Source: Sphingorhabdus sp. M41 (lineage in GTDB: Bacteria > Pseudomonadota > Alphaproteobacteria > Sphingomonadales > Sphingomonadaceae). From it: a stretch of 64,000 nt of DNA. The position numbers and the translations under genes were made by a program. This document shows positions 1-10,251 of the stretch, piece by piece (within the stretch, counting starts at the first letter, position 1; each line of letters starts with the position of its first letter). The notes under the pieces were generated by a model that saw only the letters and a list, made by a program, of their open reading frames with translations, ran no database searches and was not told the DNA's origin. The stretch lies in NCBI RefSeq assembly GCF_001586275.1, contig NZ_CP014545.1:2320501-2384500 (forward strand). The letters are read 5' to 3'.

Positions 1-2
1 TC

Positions 3-3000
3 GTGGCACCGCGTATCGTTCAGGGCGGAACCGTGACAGTCGATGGTTCCGTTGCCTATGTGGCAGCTGAGCAAGCGGATCTGACAATCAACAACGGACT
101 GTTTGATATTGCCATCGGTGTGGGAACCTCTGATACCAATGGTGTTGTTCATACCGGAACGACAACCGGACCTGCCTTGACCCCGACAGTGAACGGGATG
201 GGCCAGGTTACAGATGCGGACGCGCAGACTATCTATATGGTCGCTGTCCCCAAAAATGATGCCGTGACCATGCTTGTTGGCGGTTCAGTGGGTTATCTTG
301 TCGCTTCCTCCGCCACGATTGACGATGGCAAAATCATCCTCAGCGCAGGCGGGGATGTTACCGCATCCGGGACGCTTGCGGCACCGGTCAATTCAATCGA
401 GGAAAATACGACCTCAACCGCTGCCACCAATGTTCAGATCGGCGGCACTTCGCCAACTGCATTCGGCTCGACGATCGAGATGTTTGCATCAAACGACATC
501 ACGATGTCTTCGCAATCAGCAACCAGCCGCATCCTCATCAGCAACTCGGATGGAGTGCAGGACTTGAATCTGACTGCCGGTAATCAGATCAATCTAAACA
601 CATCAGGCGGTGGTCAGATATTGGTCAACGGCGATGTGAATTTGACAGCCGGAACCGGCGCCACCGGCGGTGACATCAACCTGAATATTGATCGCACCGG
701 CTTTGCAACCGCGGTTGATACCGGGCTTCGCGTCAGCGGCAATCTGACCGCCGACAGCAGCGCATCTGGAGCGGATGATTTCGCCACCGTAAGAGACAAT
801 GGCAACACCGGGATCGGACAGGATGCGATCGGCGGCGACATCACAATCAATATCACCGAAGGAGGCGTGCTGGACGTCGGCGGCAACGGCATATTTTCAA
901 CCAGCGCCCAGGGTGGCAAGGGCGAGAATCAAAATGGCTCCGCACAGGCGGGCAATATCGCGTTTAACATGGACAGCGGCCCCGCGGATTTTGGAGGCAA
1001 TGCCAATTTCAATACGGCGGCACTGAATGCCGGAGAAGGTAAAGCTGGCGGAAATGGACCCGGCCTGGTGGGTAGCGACAGCACTGCTGGCGATATCAGC
1101 CTGAGCCTGTCGGGTGGCGAGATGACGGTGACCGGCAATCTCGGCCTGACAGGCGATGCGGACGGAACCAGCGGTTCGGACAGCGCAACGGCTCAAAATA
1201 ACGCGGCAGTGGCAGGCACAATCGATCTGACCATTTCCGGCGGAACCCACAGTTTCGGAAGCGTGGGGATCTCCAGCAAAGGAAATGGAGCATTTTCCTT
1301 TGATGCAGGCGGCAATGAGATTTTCGGGGACGTCAGCCGTGGTACCGTCAATCTTGCCATCAGCAGCGACGGCACCAATTTATCAATAACCGACAATATG
1401 GTGATCAGCACGGAAACAACGGGCAATATCATAAGTGATCCGACGGTGGATGCAGTAACCGTCAGCATTACCGATACCGGCGAAGGCTCGGGGCTGAGCG
1501 TGACAAATGCGCTATCTATCCAGACCGAGGCTGCCGATGGCCTGGCTGGCACTGGCCTTACCTCCGGATCGGTTTCGATAACGGCCGACAATGGTGACTT
1601 CACTTTCGGCAGTCTCAACGTCGATACCAGCGCCACAGTTGAATTTTCCGCGACCGAATTGAGCTCGCTGCTAACCGCGGGCGACGTCGATATCGTAGCG
1701 CAAAACGGCGGAACCATATCCGGCGGTAGTGTCAACATATATGCCAATGCCGCCACCCAGGCGACCGCGGGGGTCGATGCGAACGGCGGGAAACTGCTGA
1801 TCCACGCAAATGACGGCTTCATCGGATTTACCGGATTGCTCAATGCCGATGTCAGTGCACAGGCAGGCGCCACCGACGCGACGGCAGTGACCAATGCTCA
1901 GGGCGGTACTGTCAGAATATTGCTGGAAGGCACATCGCCAACAAACAGCAGCATCAATTTTGCCAACATTGACTTTGATTCAGACGGTTCGATCGATACC
2001 AATCTGGAAACAACCTCACCCTTTGAGGGTGATGGTGGCACCGGTAACGGCGGTAGCATTATCTTTGATCTTTTCGGCGGCACATTCGTCGCAGCTGATA
2101 TCGAAACCAGTGCCAGTGGCGCGGGCGGTCGGGGCGGAGACGTTGTGACATTGTCGAGCCCGACGGCAACGGCGCCATTCGCCTCAGCTTTCGCGGCGCC
2201 CCTGGACCTGACTGTGGTAAGCACAGCTTTGGCAGCAAGCGTTTCTGCCGGTGACGGCGGCAATGGTCAGGGCGGAAATGTAACCTTCAACCTGAATGGC
2301 GGCAACGCGACCGTAACCAACCTCACCATCGCAGCAAATGGTTTCGGCGGCGACGGAGCCGATGGCGACATAGACGACAGTACGTTGGGCGGATCCGGTG
2401 GCCGGGGTACTGGCGGCAGCGCGGTTTTCAATGCCCAGGCGGGAAGTTTGACCGTCACCAACACGCTTACCGTGTCTGCCGACGGCAATAATCAGAGCAT
2501 CGCGCCTTATGGATCCTATGGAAGGGGTGGTTTTGGCGATGGGACGGATGCCGGCGCCGGTGGTGAGGGAATTGGCGGAACCGCAACCTTCAATCTGGAC
2601 GGGACCGCAACCATTGCGGCTGGCACCGTTGTTATCAGCGCCAGAGCCGACGGTGGCTATGGTGGTTCTTCCACTTCCACAACCGACGGGGCTGGCACGA
2701 CACTTCTGGCCGGCGTGGGCGGCGCGGGCGGGAACGCAACGGGCGGCAACGCGACGTTCAACAACACCACTGGCACGATAAATTTTGCCCAGTTATCGGT
2801 AACGTCGGTCGGAACCGGCGGTCTTGGCGGCAATGTTTCAGGCCTGTCCTCCAGCGACGGGGACAATAGCGGCGGCGCTGGCGGCTCCGGCACCGGCGGC
2901 AATGCCACCATCAACATCAATCAGGACGATCTCAATAATGCGGTTTACGTAATCAATGCCAGCGGCATCGGCGGTGATGGCGGAGATGGTCTGGACGGAG

Positions 3001-6000
3001 GCAATGGCGGCGCAGCCGCAGGCGGTGTCGCTGCGATCAATATCAATAATGTTACGGCCCAACTGGACGATCCGACGATCATCGCCAATGCCACAGGCGG
3101 AGACGGTGGAGAGGGGCTGCGTAATTCGGCGAATAGTGCCACCGGCAATGCTGGTGATGGCGGCAATGCAACGGCGGGAACGGCCCGCTTGCAAGTCACC
3201 GGCGCCAGCGGCAATATCGACATTGCCGCCCTCACCTTGCAAGCCAATGCCAGCGGCGGAAACGGCGCGGAAGGCTTCTATCAATTCGGCGGCGGCATCG
3301 AAGCAGGCGACGGCGGATCGGGCGGTGACGCGACAGGCGGCACGATCGAACTGATCGCCCGGACGGGTGGAACGCTGTCCATCACATCCGACGATTTCAC
3401 CATGACCAGCACCGGCACTGGCGGAACTGGCGGAGATGGAGGCAATTCTTATGATAGTGCCGCCGGCGACGCCGGTGACGGCGGCGACGCCACGGGAGGC
3501 ACCAGCCGAATCTTGGCGCAAGGCGGCACCATTACCGGCAATAATCTGACGATAACCACAACCGGCCTGGGCGGTAATGGCGGAGCTCGCGGTCAATATA
3601 GTGTGTTCGGCACCGACGGGGCTGACGGAACAGGCGGAAACGGCTCGGGCGGAACCGGGATTATCGAGATTCAGGAAGGCAGCCCCGGTATCGTGACATT
3701 CACCGATGTTGCCATGAATGCCAGCGGTACGGGCGGCGGCGGCCCCACTGCCGGGACCGGCGCGGGTGGACGTATCGAAATTTCCGACAGTTCGACCGAT
3801 CCTGCGGGACTGATAAGCTTCGACAGCCTGACAGCGAATGCCTTTGATACCGCAATAGGTACCGGCACCGGCTCGAGTTCGGCCACTCTTGGTGGCTTCT
3901 TCACCACCGCCGACAGCGGAGCTATATCGATTCTCGGCAATCTGACCGTGAACATGGCGGGCAATATCTTATATGATCTCGATGGCACGGCCCAGATGAC
4001 GGTCGGCGGCAATGCCAGCCTGATCAGCGGCCAGAATATCCAGATCGACCATATAAATAATGCAACAGCGGTGAATTCCCTGGACATTGCGGGCACATTT
4101 TCCGCGACGGCGCAGGGCAATTTTGTCAGCACGGACGGATCGGTCATCGATGCGGCGGGTACCGCTTCGGTTCGCGCAGAACAAAATGCCACGGTTGCCG
4201 ACCTCTCCGGGGTGGACTCGGTAAATATTACCGCGCTGCAGAATGTGACCGTCGATAACGCTGCCGTCACCGGTACTCCGGACATTTTCTTGTCAGGTTC
4301 GCCACCCTTTGTTTTTACCCCGTCATTGACGATCAATGCTGGCTATAATCCGAACAGCTCACCCTCGCCGACCTTCGATCCCGTTTACAACGCGACCATT
4401 ACCGGCGACCTTACATCGACCGGGATCATCACGGTTGGCGCCGGCGGCAGCGCATTTTTCCGCACGGGAGCTGCCGTTGTATCGGACAATAGTCTGGCAG
4501 TTCGGACCGGTGATGATATTGTCATTGAGTCCGGTGCCAGCTTGACGGCAGCAAACAATCCGGGACTCGCCGCTGATCCTACCTTCACATTCACCAATCC
4601 GGGCAATCTGATCCTCCAGGCGGGCGACTTTACCGGCCTGTTCGGCTCACCCATCGGAACGCTTTCCACCACCATCCTGACGCCGATTTCCTCCATCACT
4701 GCGGCAGGGAATCTCGACGCCAACAGCTATGCGGTCGTGATGACCGCAAATGCGATCGACGGCCTTGGCGGAACGATCACCGCCAGTTCGATCAGCGTCG
4801 ACATCAATGATGCTCCCGCCAATGGTGTGATTCAGAGTAATGATGATGGGCTGCTGAGCGCGCAATGTGTCGAGGGCAATGTCTGTCTTGGCGCGCTGAA
4901 CGCGGACAATCTTGTTCATATCGGACAGGCGAGCAACAATGACGTGATTCAGGGCATCGTGGAATCGGGCACGGTTTCTGCCAACGACATATTGGTCACC
5001 ATCCGCAACGACATCATCATGGGTAGCGACGGCATTGCCACAGTGCTCGATGCGTCCAACCAGTTCCTCGTCGAAAGTACCGAAGGCGATGTCGATCTGC
5101 GCGATGCGTCGATCACCAGTGCGAGCGTGCAGGTCAGCGCGGTGAACGGCAGCCTGCTGGGCTCCGCGTCGCTGACCAGCGGGAATGATATCGGCATCAC
5201 CGTCGGGTCGGACATAGGCGCGGCATCGATCACGACCGGCGGACAATTGACGACCATTGCACTGGTCGGTGGTGCATCGGAAAGCCTTTATACCGTTTCA
5301 GGCAGCATCAACGTCGACGCCTATACGCAGGGCACCGCCCAGCGCTTCCGCGTGGAAGCGGGCAATGATATCTCATTTGGTCAGGTCACTGTCCCGGATA
5401 GCGCCATCGAGTTGATTGCCGCGCAAGCCGGATCGGGCGACGTGTTCCTGGGCACGACCAGCGGCGCCAGCAGCATCGTGCTAGAGGGCGACAACGCCGG
5501 TTACACAGATCTCGATGCCACCGTATCCGCAGCCAGCAGCATTAGCATAGCGGCGACCAACGGCGATATCAGCGGCGGCGATTCCGTCTCCAGCTCCACT
5601 ACAAATCTGGATGCAACAGGTGGAATCTCTTTCGGTTCGCTGACTGCAACTGGGGCGGTAACAACAGACGCTGGCGGAGATATTGATTTCACTGCCGTTG
5701 ACGGGGACGATACTATCACGATGACCGCTGGCGGCGGCATCAATGGCGGTGACCTGACGGCGGCCGATACGCTCAGTCTGAACGGCGGCAATATCACCAT
5801 CGGCGATGCAAGCGGCGGAAATGTCGGGATGACCAGCGATCTGGATATATTGTTCGACACCATCAGTTCGGCTGGTTCAACCACGATGACCGCAACCAGC
5901 GGGACCATAGGCGTGAACACGGCCGCAGGGGATATCACCGGGACGGGCCTCGGCTCGGGAATCAATCTGTTCGCAAATGATGTCACGATTGGCGCCATCA

Positions 6001-8591
6001 CGACCAATGGCGGCGATATCCTGATTTCAGCGGCACAGGACATAACGCTCGGTTCGGCTGCGACAGGCGCCGGAACCCCGACTGCTGCAACTATTGGCTT
6101 GCTGGCCGGAAACGATATTTCCGCAACGGGTTCGCTCAGCGCTGGCGAGGATGTTTCTATCCGGGCGCTGGGCGACCTTGCCCTGGGGACGATATCGGCC
6201 GGAGACGATTTCACGGTTCAGGCAGATGGCGCAATTACGCTGGACAGCGCCACGACCAGTGGAACCGGAGTTGACCTGTTTGCGCTATCGTTCAACTCCG
6301 CCAGTGCCGGTCAGGCCGGATCCATCGCCTTTGCTTCAGAAACCTCCACAGGCTCGAACATTCGATTGACCGGCTCAAGCGATGTGACAGCCACTGGTAC
6401 GCTTAACGCGAATGAAGCTATTATCATTGTCGCGACCGGTACGCCAACGCTGGCCAACGCCGTCAGTGGCGGCGACACCAGCATCACCGGTGCTGCGGTA
6501 ACGCTGAACAGCGGAACGATCAGCGGCGACCTGATTCTCAACGCAACCGCTGGCAGTCTCGATGGCAATGGTACGGTCACAGCCGGCGGCAGCATCGATC
6601 TCGACGCGACCAGCGATATCGGCTTTGGTGATCTTGACGCGCAGGGCGGCACATTCACGATCGACGCGGGAGGCAATATCAATTTCAGCCGCGCCGCAGC
6701 TAGCGACGATATAACACTCAACGCATTCGGCAGCATCGACGGCGGCGATATAGACGGAGCCGCTGCGGTGATGATCGACTCCGGCAGTGATATCATTCTC
6801 GACGATATCACTGGCAGCGGCGATATCGGGATCGTTGCCAATAACGTCAGCGATGTGACGGTCGGATCAGTGGATAGCGCGGCAAACATCAGCGTGCAGA
6901 TGCAGGGGATGTTTGTCGCCGACGAAGTGACCGCGGCACAAGCCGGCGGAGGACAGGTTGCAATCCTCGCCGATAATGGGATTGTCATGCGCAATGTCAC
7001 GGGCAACGACATCGACCTGCAAGCCATCAATGGCTTGATCAACGTAACCAACGATGTCGATGCCACTAACGTCCTTACCGTTTCCGGTGCAGCCATTTCT
7101 GTCGTAACGCAGCATGACATGCGGGTCAGCGCGGAAGCCACCGGTGGCAACATGATATTGTCCTCGACGGCAAATCTGGATATTCAGGGCGCGGAGGCGA
7201 GCGGAGATATTGTCCTGTCCGCCGGCGGTTCGGTAACGATCAACGACACGCTTTCCCTCACCACCTCTGAGCCGATCATCTTCACGGCACCGCTAAATGT
7301 CGCTTCAACCGGCGGGGACATTTCGGTCAGTGCAGCCAACGACGTTGCAATCAACAATCTGGTGAACGCAGCAAATAATTTGCAGATCACGGCAGGCAGC
7401 CTGATCAACATTGATGCCAGCACGGTGGCTAGTGATATTCGAACGGTGAGCGCGGACATGAATATCGGTTCATCAGGCAGTCTTGGCCAGAGCGCTGTGA
7501 CCAGCGATATCCGGATATCCAGCAACGGCACCACGCAGATGATGCTTGGCGACGGGACGGATTTGAGTGGAACCTTCTCACTCAGCAATGACGAGTTCAG
7601 CCGCATCCAGTCGGGCGGTGACTTGACGATCTACGCCGCCGAGACAGGTGTCGTAGGGTTTGACCTGACGGTTCAGGACCTTTCGGCAAGCGCCTTTTCT
7701 GACGGCAATTTCGGCACGGATGGAAACTTCAATCTCTCAGCAGACCAATCGATTAGAGTGAGCGGCAATTTGTCGGTCCAGGGTGGTCTGGACACAAACC
7801 TCAATCTCGCCGCTGGCGATGATCTGTTCGTCAATGCTACGACCGGCTCGATCGGAATGGGAAATGACAGCAGCCTGTCGGGTAATCTGTCCCTCACCGC
7901 TCGCAATATATATGCGATGACGGATCAGGCCTTTGACGATATTCAAGGTCTGAGCACCGCCGATATTGATGCGCGACTTTCCGAGAATGATGGCAATGTT
8001 CGAGACAGCGGTTTCATCATGGCGGACGCGATCAGCGTCACTCTGCTTGCCAGCCAGATCTACGTCCAAAATACGGGCAGCGGCACGGATTTCGATGCTC
8101 GGCGAGGCTTTGTCGCCGGCGCTGGCGGACTTGCCATCAATGCTGGTCCCAGTGGGATCACACCCATTGTGATCAATGGGACTGTCAATGGCGCAACGGG
8201 CATTTCGGCTATTCCAGCCACCACGATAACGGGATCTGGTTTTGACCAACAATCAACAATCAACGGCTGTGTAATCGCCAACCCTGCGAGTTGCGCGCCG
8301 ACACCGACGCCAACACCAACCCCGAGCCCGCCGACACCGAAAATCGACGATCCGGTTCAGGATGTGATCGAAGAAGAGGTGACGCCGGAAGAATATGCGG
8401 CCGACCCATTCGCTTCCAATCCGATCGAGATTAAGGAGAATGAGGACTTGGCCGAAGAACCGATAATCGACGAGCCGGTAACCGGCGCAGGTAATGATGA
8501 CCTGTGGGCGGGCGGATCAGAATGCGAGCTTGATGACAGTGGCAAATGCCTGAGCGATAAAGACGAGGAAGTGCTCGAACCAGCAGAATGA
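3..8591 (+). CDS. Giant secreted beta-strand-repeat adhesin, 5'-truncated
   Basis: The reading frame is open to the left edge, so at least 2862 C-terminal residues of a larger protein are visible. The sequence is low in Cys and aromatics and rich in Gly, Ala, Asn, Asp, Ser and Thr, with endless short beta-strand-like units such as GGDITINITEGG, as in filamentous-hemagglutinin-type (TpsA) or other beta-helix exoproteins. Roughly residues 640-1290 are a Gly-rich block (GGDATGGT, GGNATGGN types). Near the C-terminus is a TP/PTP proline linker, then an acidic tail ending EVLEPAE. There is no autotransporter barrel at the C-terminus, so export by a two-partner (TpsB) or other route is inferred; the expected N-terminal secretion domain and any transporter lie outside the window. 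Three close Cys pairs (CVEGNVC mid-protein, CVIANPASC and CELDDSGKC near the end) recall the C-terminal Cys anchor of HMW1-type adhesins. Family is fairly sure; ligand unknown. Confidence 0.8.
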   Translation: MAPRIVQGGTVTVDGSVAYVAAEQADLTINNGLFDIAIGVGTSDTNGVVHTGTTTGPALTPTVNGMGQVTDADAQTIYMVAVPKNDAVTMLVGGSVGYLVASSATIDDGKIILSAGGDVTASGTLAAPVNSIEENTTSTAATNVQIGGTSPTAFGSTIEMFASNDITMSSQSATSRILISNSDGVQDLNLTAGNQINLNTSGGGQILVNGDVNLTAGTGATGGDINLNIDRTGFATAVDTGLRVSGNLTADSSASGADDFATVRDNGNTGIGQDAIGGDITINITEGGVLDVGGNGIFSTSAQGGKGENQNGSAQAGNIAFNMDSGPADFGGNANFNTAALNAGEGKAGGNGPGLVGSDSTAGDISLSLSGGEMTVTGNLGLTGDADGTSGSDSATAQNNAAVAGTIDLTISGGTHSFGSVGISSKGNGAFSFDAGGNEIFGDVSRGTVNLAISSDGTNLSITDNMVISTETTGNIISDPTVDAVTVSITDTGEGSGLSVTNALSIQTEAADGLAGTGLTSGSVSITADNGDFTFGSLNVDTSATVEFSATELSSLLTAGDVDIVAQNGGTISGGSVNIYANAATQATAGVDANGGKLLIHANDGFIGFTGLLNADVSAQAGATDATAVTNAQGGTVRILLEGTSPTNSSINFANIDFDSDGSIDTNLETTSPFEGDGGTGNGGSIIFDLFGGTFVAADIETSASGAGGRGGDVVTLSSPTATAPFASAFAAPLDLTVVSTALAASVSAGDGGNGQGGNVTFNLNGGNATVTNLTIAANGFGGDGADGDIDDSTLGGSGGRGTGGSAVFNAQAGSLTVTNTLTVSADGNNQSIAPYGSYGRGGFGDGTDAGAGGEGIGGTATFNLDGTATIAAGTVVISARADGGYGGSSTSTTDGAGTTLLAGVGGAGGNATGGNATFNNTTGTINFAQLSVTSVGTGGLGGNVSGLSSSDGDNSGGAGGSGTGGNATININQDDLNNAVYVINASGIGGDGGDGLDGGNGGAAAGGVAAININNVTAQLDDPTIIANATGGDGGEGLRNSANSATGNAGDGGNATAGTARLQVTGASGNIDIAALTLQANASGGNGAEGFYQFGGGIEAGDGGSGGDATGGTIELIARTGGTLSITSDDFTMTSTGTGGTGGDGGNSYDSAAGDAGDGGDATGGTSRILAQGGTITGNNLTITTTGLGGNGGARGQYSVFGTDGADGTGGNGSGGTGIIEIQEGSPGIVTFTDVAMNASGTGGGGPTAGTGAGGRIEISDSSTDPAGLISFDSLTANAFDTAIGTGTGSSSATLGGFFTTADSGAISILGNLTVNMAGNILYDLDGTAQMTVGGNASLISGQNIQIDHINNATAVNSLDIAGTFSATAQGNFVSTDGSVIDAAGTASVRAEQNATVADLSGVDSVNITALQNVTVDNAAVTGTPDIFLSGSPPFVFTPSLTINAGYNPNSSPSPTFDPVYNATITGDLTSTGIITVGAGGSAFFRTGAAVVSDNSLAVRTGDDIVIESGASLTAANNPGLAADPTFTFTNPGNLILQAGDFTGLFGSPIGTLSTTILTPISSITAAGNLDANSYAVVMTANAIDGLGGTITASSISVDINDAPANGVIQSNDDGLLSAQCVEGNVCLGALNADNLVHIGQASNNDVIQGIVESGTVSANDILVTIRNDIIMGSDGIATVLDASNQFLVESTEGDVDLRDASITSASVQVSAVNGSLLGSASLTSGNDIGITVGSDIGAASITTGGQLTTIALVGGASESLYTVSGSINVDAYTQGTAQRFRVEAGNDISFGQVTVPDSAIELIAAQAGSGDVFLGTTSGASSIVLEGDNAGYTDLDATVSAASSISIAATNGDISGGDSVSSSTTNLDATGGISFGSLTATGAVTTDAGGDIDFTAVDGDDTITMTAGGGINGGDLTAADTLSLNGGNITIGDASGGNVGMTSDLDILFDTISSAGSTTMTATSGTIGVNTAAGDITGTGLGSGINLFANDVTIGAITTNGGDILISAAQDITLGSAATGAGTPTAATIGLLAGNDISATGSLSAGEDVSIRALGDLALGTISAGDDFTVQADGAITLDSATTSGTGVDLFALSFNSASAGQAGSIAFASETSTGSNIRLTGSSDVTATGTLNANEAIIIVATGTPTLANAVSGGDTSITGAAVTLNSGTISGDLILNATAGSLDGNGTVTAGGSIDLDATSDIGFGDLDAQGGTFTIDAGGNINFSRAAASDDITLNAFGSIDGGDIDGAAAVMIDSGSDIILDDITGSGDIGIVANNVSDVTVGSVDSAANISVQMQGMFVADEVTAAQAGGGQVAILADNGIVMRNVTGNDIDLQAINGLINVTNDVDATNVLTVSGAAISVVTQHDMRVSAEATGGNMILSSTANLDIQGAEASGDIVLSAGGSVTINDTLSLTTSEPIIFTAPLNVASTGGDISVSAANDVAINNLVNAANNLQITAGSLINIDASTVASDIRTVSADMNIGSSGSLGQSAVTSDIRISSNGTTQMMLGDGTDLSGTFSLSNDEFSRIQSGGDLTIYAAETGVVGFDLTVQDLSASAFSDGNFGTDGNFNLSADQSIRVSGNLSVQGGLDTNLNLAAGDDLFVNATTGSIGMGNDSSLSGNLSLTARNIYAMTDQAFDDIQGLSTADIDARLSENDGNVRDSGFIMADAISVTLLASQIYVQNTGSGTDFDARRGFVAGAGGLAINAGPSGITPIVINGTVNGATGISAIPATTITGSGFDQQSTINGCVIANPASCAPTPTPTPTPSPPTPKIDDPVQDVIEEEVTPEEYAADPFASNPIEIKENEDLAEEPIIDEPVTGAGNDDLWAGGSECELDDSGKCLSDKDEEVLEPAE

Positions 8592-8649
8592 TGCTGCCGG
8601 CCAATTGATCTGTTGACCTTTTGCGCGGAAAGCCATTAGGCGATGAGGG

Positions 8650-10101
8650 ATGAATGACACTGCCGCACATCCGCTGAAACTGTTCAACAGCCTGACTCGC
8701 CAGATGGAAGAGTTCGTGCCTGTCCATGCAGGCGAAGCGCGCGTCTACACCTGCGGTCCGACCGTCTATAATTATCCCCATATTGGCAATATGCGCGCTT
8801 ATGTGTTCGCCGATCTTCTAGGGCGAACATTGAGCTGGAAGGGTTACAAGCTCACCCATGTCATCAACATCACCGATGTCGGACATCTGACCGACGATGC
8901 GGACGCTGGCGAAGACAAGCTCGAAAAAATGGCGGCCGAGAAAGCCCAGTCGATCTGGGAAATCGCGAAACATTATACCGAAGCCTATTGGCAGGACATC
9001 AAGGCGCTGAATATCCGGCAACCGGCCCACTGGTCAATTGCCACCGATTATGTTCCGGCGATGATCGAATATGCCAAGGGCATCGCCGAAAAACATTGCT
9101 ACGAGCTCGACAGCGGCCTCTATTTCGACGTGTCGACCGTGGCAAATTACGGCACCCTCGCCCGCGCATCGACCGACGATGGCGAAGGCCGGATCGAAAC
9201 GGTAGAGGGCAAGCGCAACGCCGCCGATTTCGCGATCTGGCGCAAGACTCCGCCGGGCGAGAAACGGCAAATGGAATGGGACAGCCCCTGGGGCAAGGGC
9301 GCGCCGGGCTGGCACCTGGAATGTTCGGTCATGTCGGAGGCCTTGCTCGGTCTCCCGTTTGACATCCACACCGGCGGCATCGACCATCGCGAGATTCACC
9401 ATCCCAACGAGATCGCCCAGAACCAGGCACATAGCTGCTCCGATCATTCGGGCGCAAAAATCTGGATGCACAATAATTTCCTGATCGACCGGACCGGCAA
9501 AATGTCCAAATCGTCTGGCGAATTTTTGCGGGTGCAGTTGCTGATCGACAAGGGCTTCCACCCCCTCGCCTATCGCCTGATGTGCCTGCAGGCCCATTAT
9601 CGCAGCGAGCTGGAATTTAGCTGGGACAATCTGGTCGCGGCGCTGACTCGGCTGAAACGGATCGTGATGGGCGTCGAACGGCTGCGGGAGAAAGCGGATG
9701 GACAGACAGCGACGATAGAACATCCAGCCCTCCTGCAATTGCGGGACAAGTTCGATGCCGCCCTCAGCGAGGACCTGAACAGCTCGAAAGGCCTGCCGCT
9801 GCTCGAAGAATTGCTCGGGCTGAAGAAAATTCCCGCTGACCAAAGACTCGCTCTTCTCACAGAAATGGATTCAGTTCTGGGTCTTCAGCTATCATCCCTG
9901 ACGCGCAGTGAATTACGGGTTCGCCCCGCAGATGCATCAATCGACGAAAGCAGTATCGAAGCGAAACTTGACCAGCGCCAGCAAGCGAAAGCCGAAAAGG
10001 ATTTCGCAACCGCCGACGCGATCCGCGATGAACTGACCGCGAAAGGCGTGGAATTGATGGACGGCGACCCGCTACGCTGGGACTGGAAGATAGAGATATA
10101 G
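8650..10101 (+). CDS. cysS: Cysteinyl-tRNA synthetase
   Basis: Class I aminoacyl-tRNA synthetase charging tRNA-Cys with cysteine in the cytoplasm. At 483 residues it has the normal family length. Visible landmarks are the zinc ligand region YTCGPTVYN, the HIGH-type ATP site NYPHIGNMRAY near residue 40, the zinc-binding block HTGGIDHREIHHPNE near residue 240, and the KMSKS signature KMSKSSG near residue 284. The C-terminal helical part (KAEKDFATADAIRDEL) is typical of CysS. It begins 58 nt after the adhesin gene and is followed by an intergenic palindromic repeat. Nothing is broken or unusual. Confidence 0.98.
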   Translation: MNDTAAHPLKLFNSLTRQMEEFVPVHAGEARVYTCGPTVYNYPHIGNMRAYVFADLLGRTLSWKGYKLTHVINITDVGHLTDDADAGEDKLEKMAAEKAQSIWEIAKHYTEAYWQDIKALNIRQPAHWSIATDYVPAMIEYAKGIAEKHCYELDSGLYFDVSTVANYGTLARASTDDGEGRIETVEGKRNAADFAIWRKTPPGEKRQMEWDSPWGKGAPGWHLECSVMSEALLGLPFDIHTGGIDHREIHHPNEIAQNQAHSCSDHSGAKIWMHNNFLIDRTGKMSKSSGEFLRVQLLIDKGFHPLAYRLMCLQAHYRSELEFSWDNLVAALTRLKRIVMGVERLREKADGQTATIEHPALLQLRDKFDAALSEDLNSSKGLPLLEELLGLKKIPADQRLALLTEMDSVLGLQLSSLTRSELRVRPADASIDESSIEAKLDQRQQAKAEKDFATADAIRDELTAKGVELMDGDPLRWDWKIEI

Positions 10102-10114
10102 CCCAATTTATAAG

Positions 10115-10228
10115 CCCCTCCTCTTCAGAGGAGGGGTTGGGGTGGTGGCTTACCTCAAAAAAATTCAGAAAGCGGCATCGAGCCACTTTCATCATATTCC
10201 ACCCCTTCCCCTCCCTTGAAAGGGAAGG
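10115..10228. repeat. Structured intergenic palindromic element
   Basis: A perfect 10-bp hairpin (CCCCTCCTCT, 2-nt loop, AGAGGAGGGG; 10115-10136) is followed by GGAGGGGTTGGGGTGG-type sequence at 10130-10145, which pairs with 10199-10214 with two mismatches. A last small hairpin TCCCTT/AAGGGA lies at 10212-10225. The nested inverted-repeat layout resembles REP/BIME-like elements. The first hairpin could end cysS transcription, but no T-run follows it. Confidence 0.7.
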
Positions 10229-10251
10229 ATAAAAAAGGAAGAGATGACTTT

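Noticed and set aside
2838-3596. Long minus-strand frames within the adhesin gene (also 6311-7153, 5501-6214, 1193-1894, 3671-4336)
   Set aside because: Repetitive Gly/Ala/Thr codons of the adhesin leave the opposite strand open by chance.
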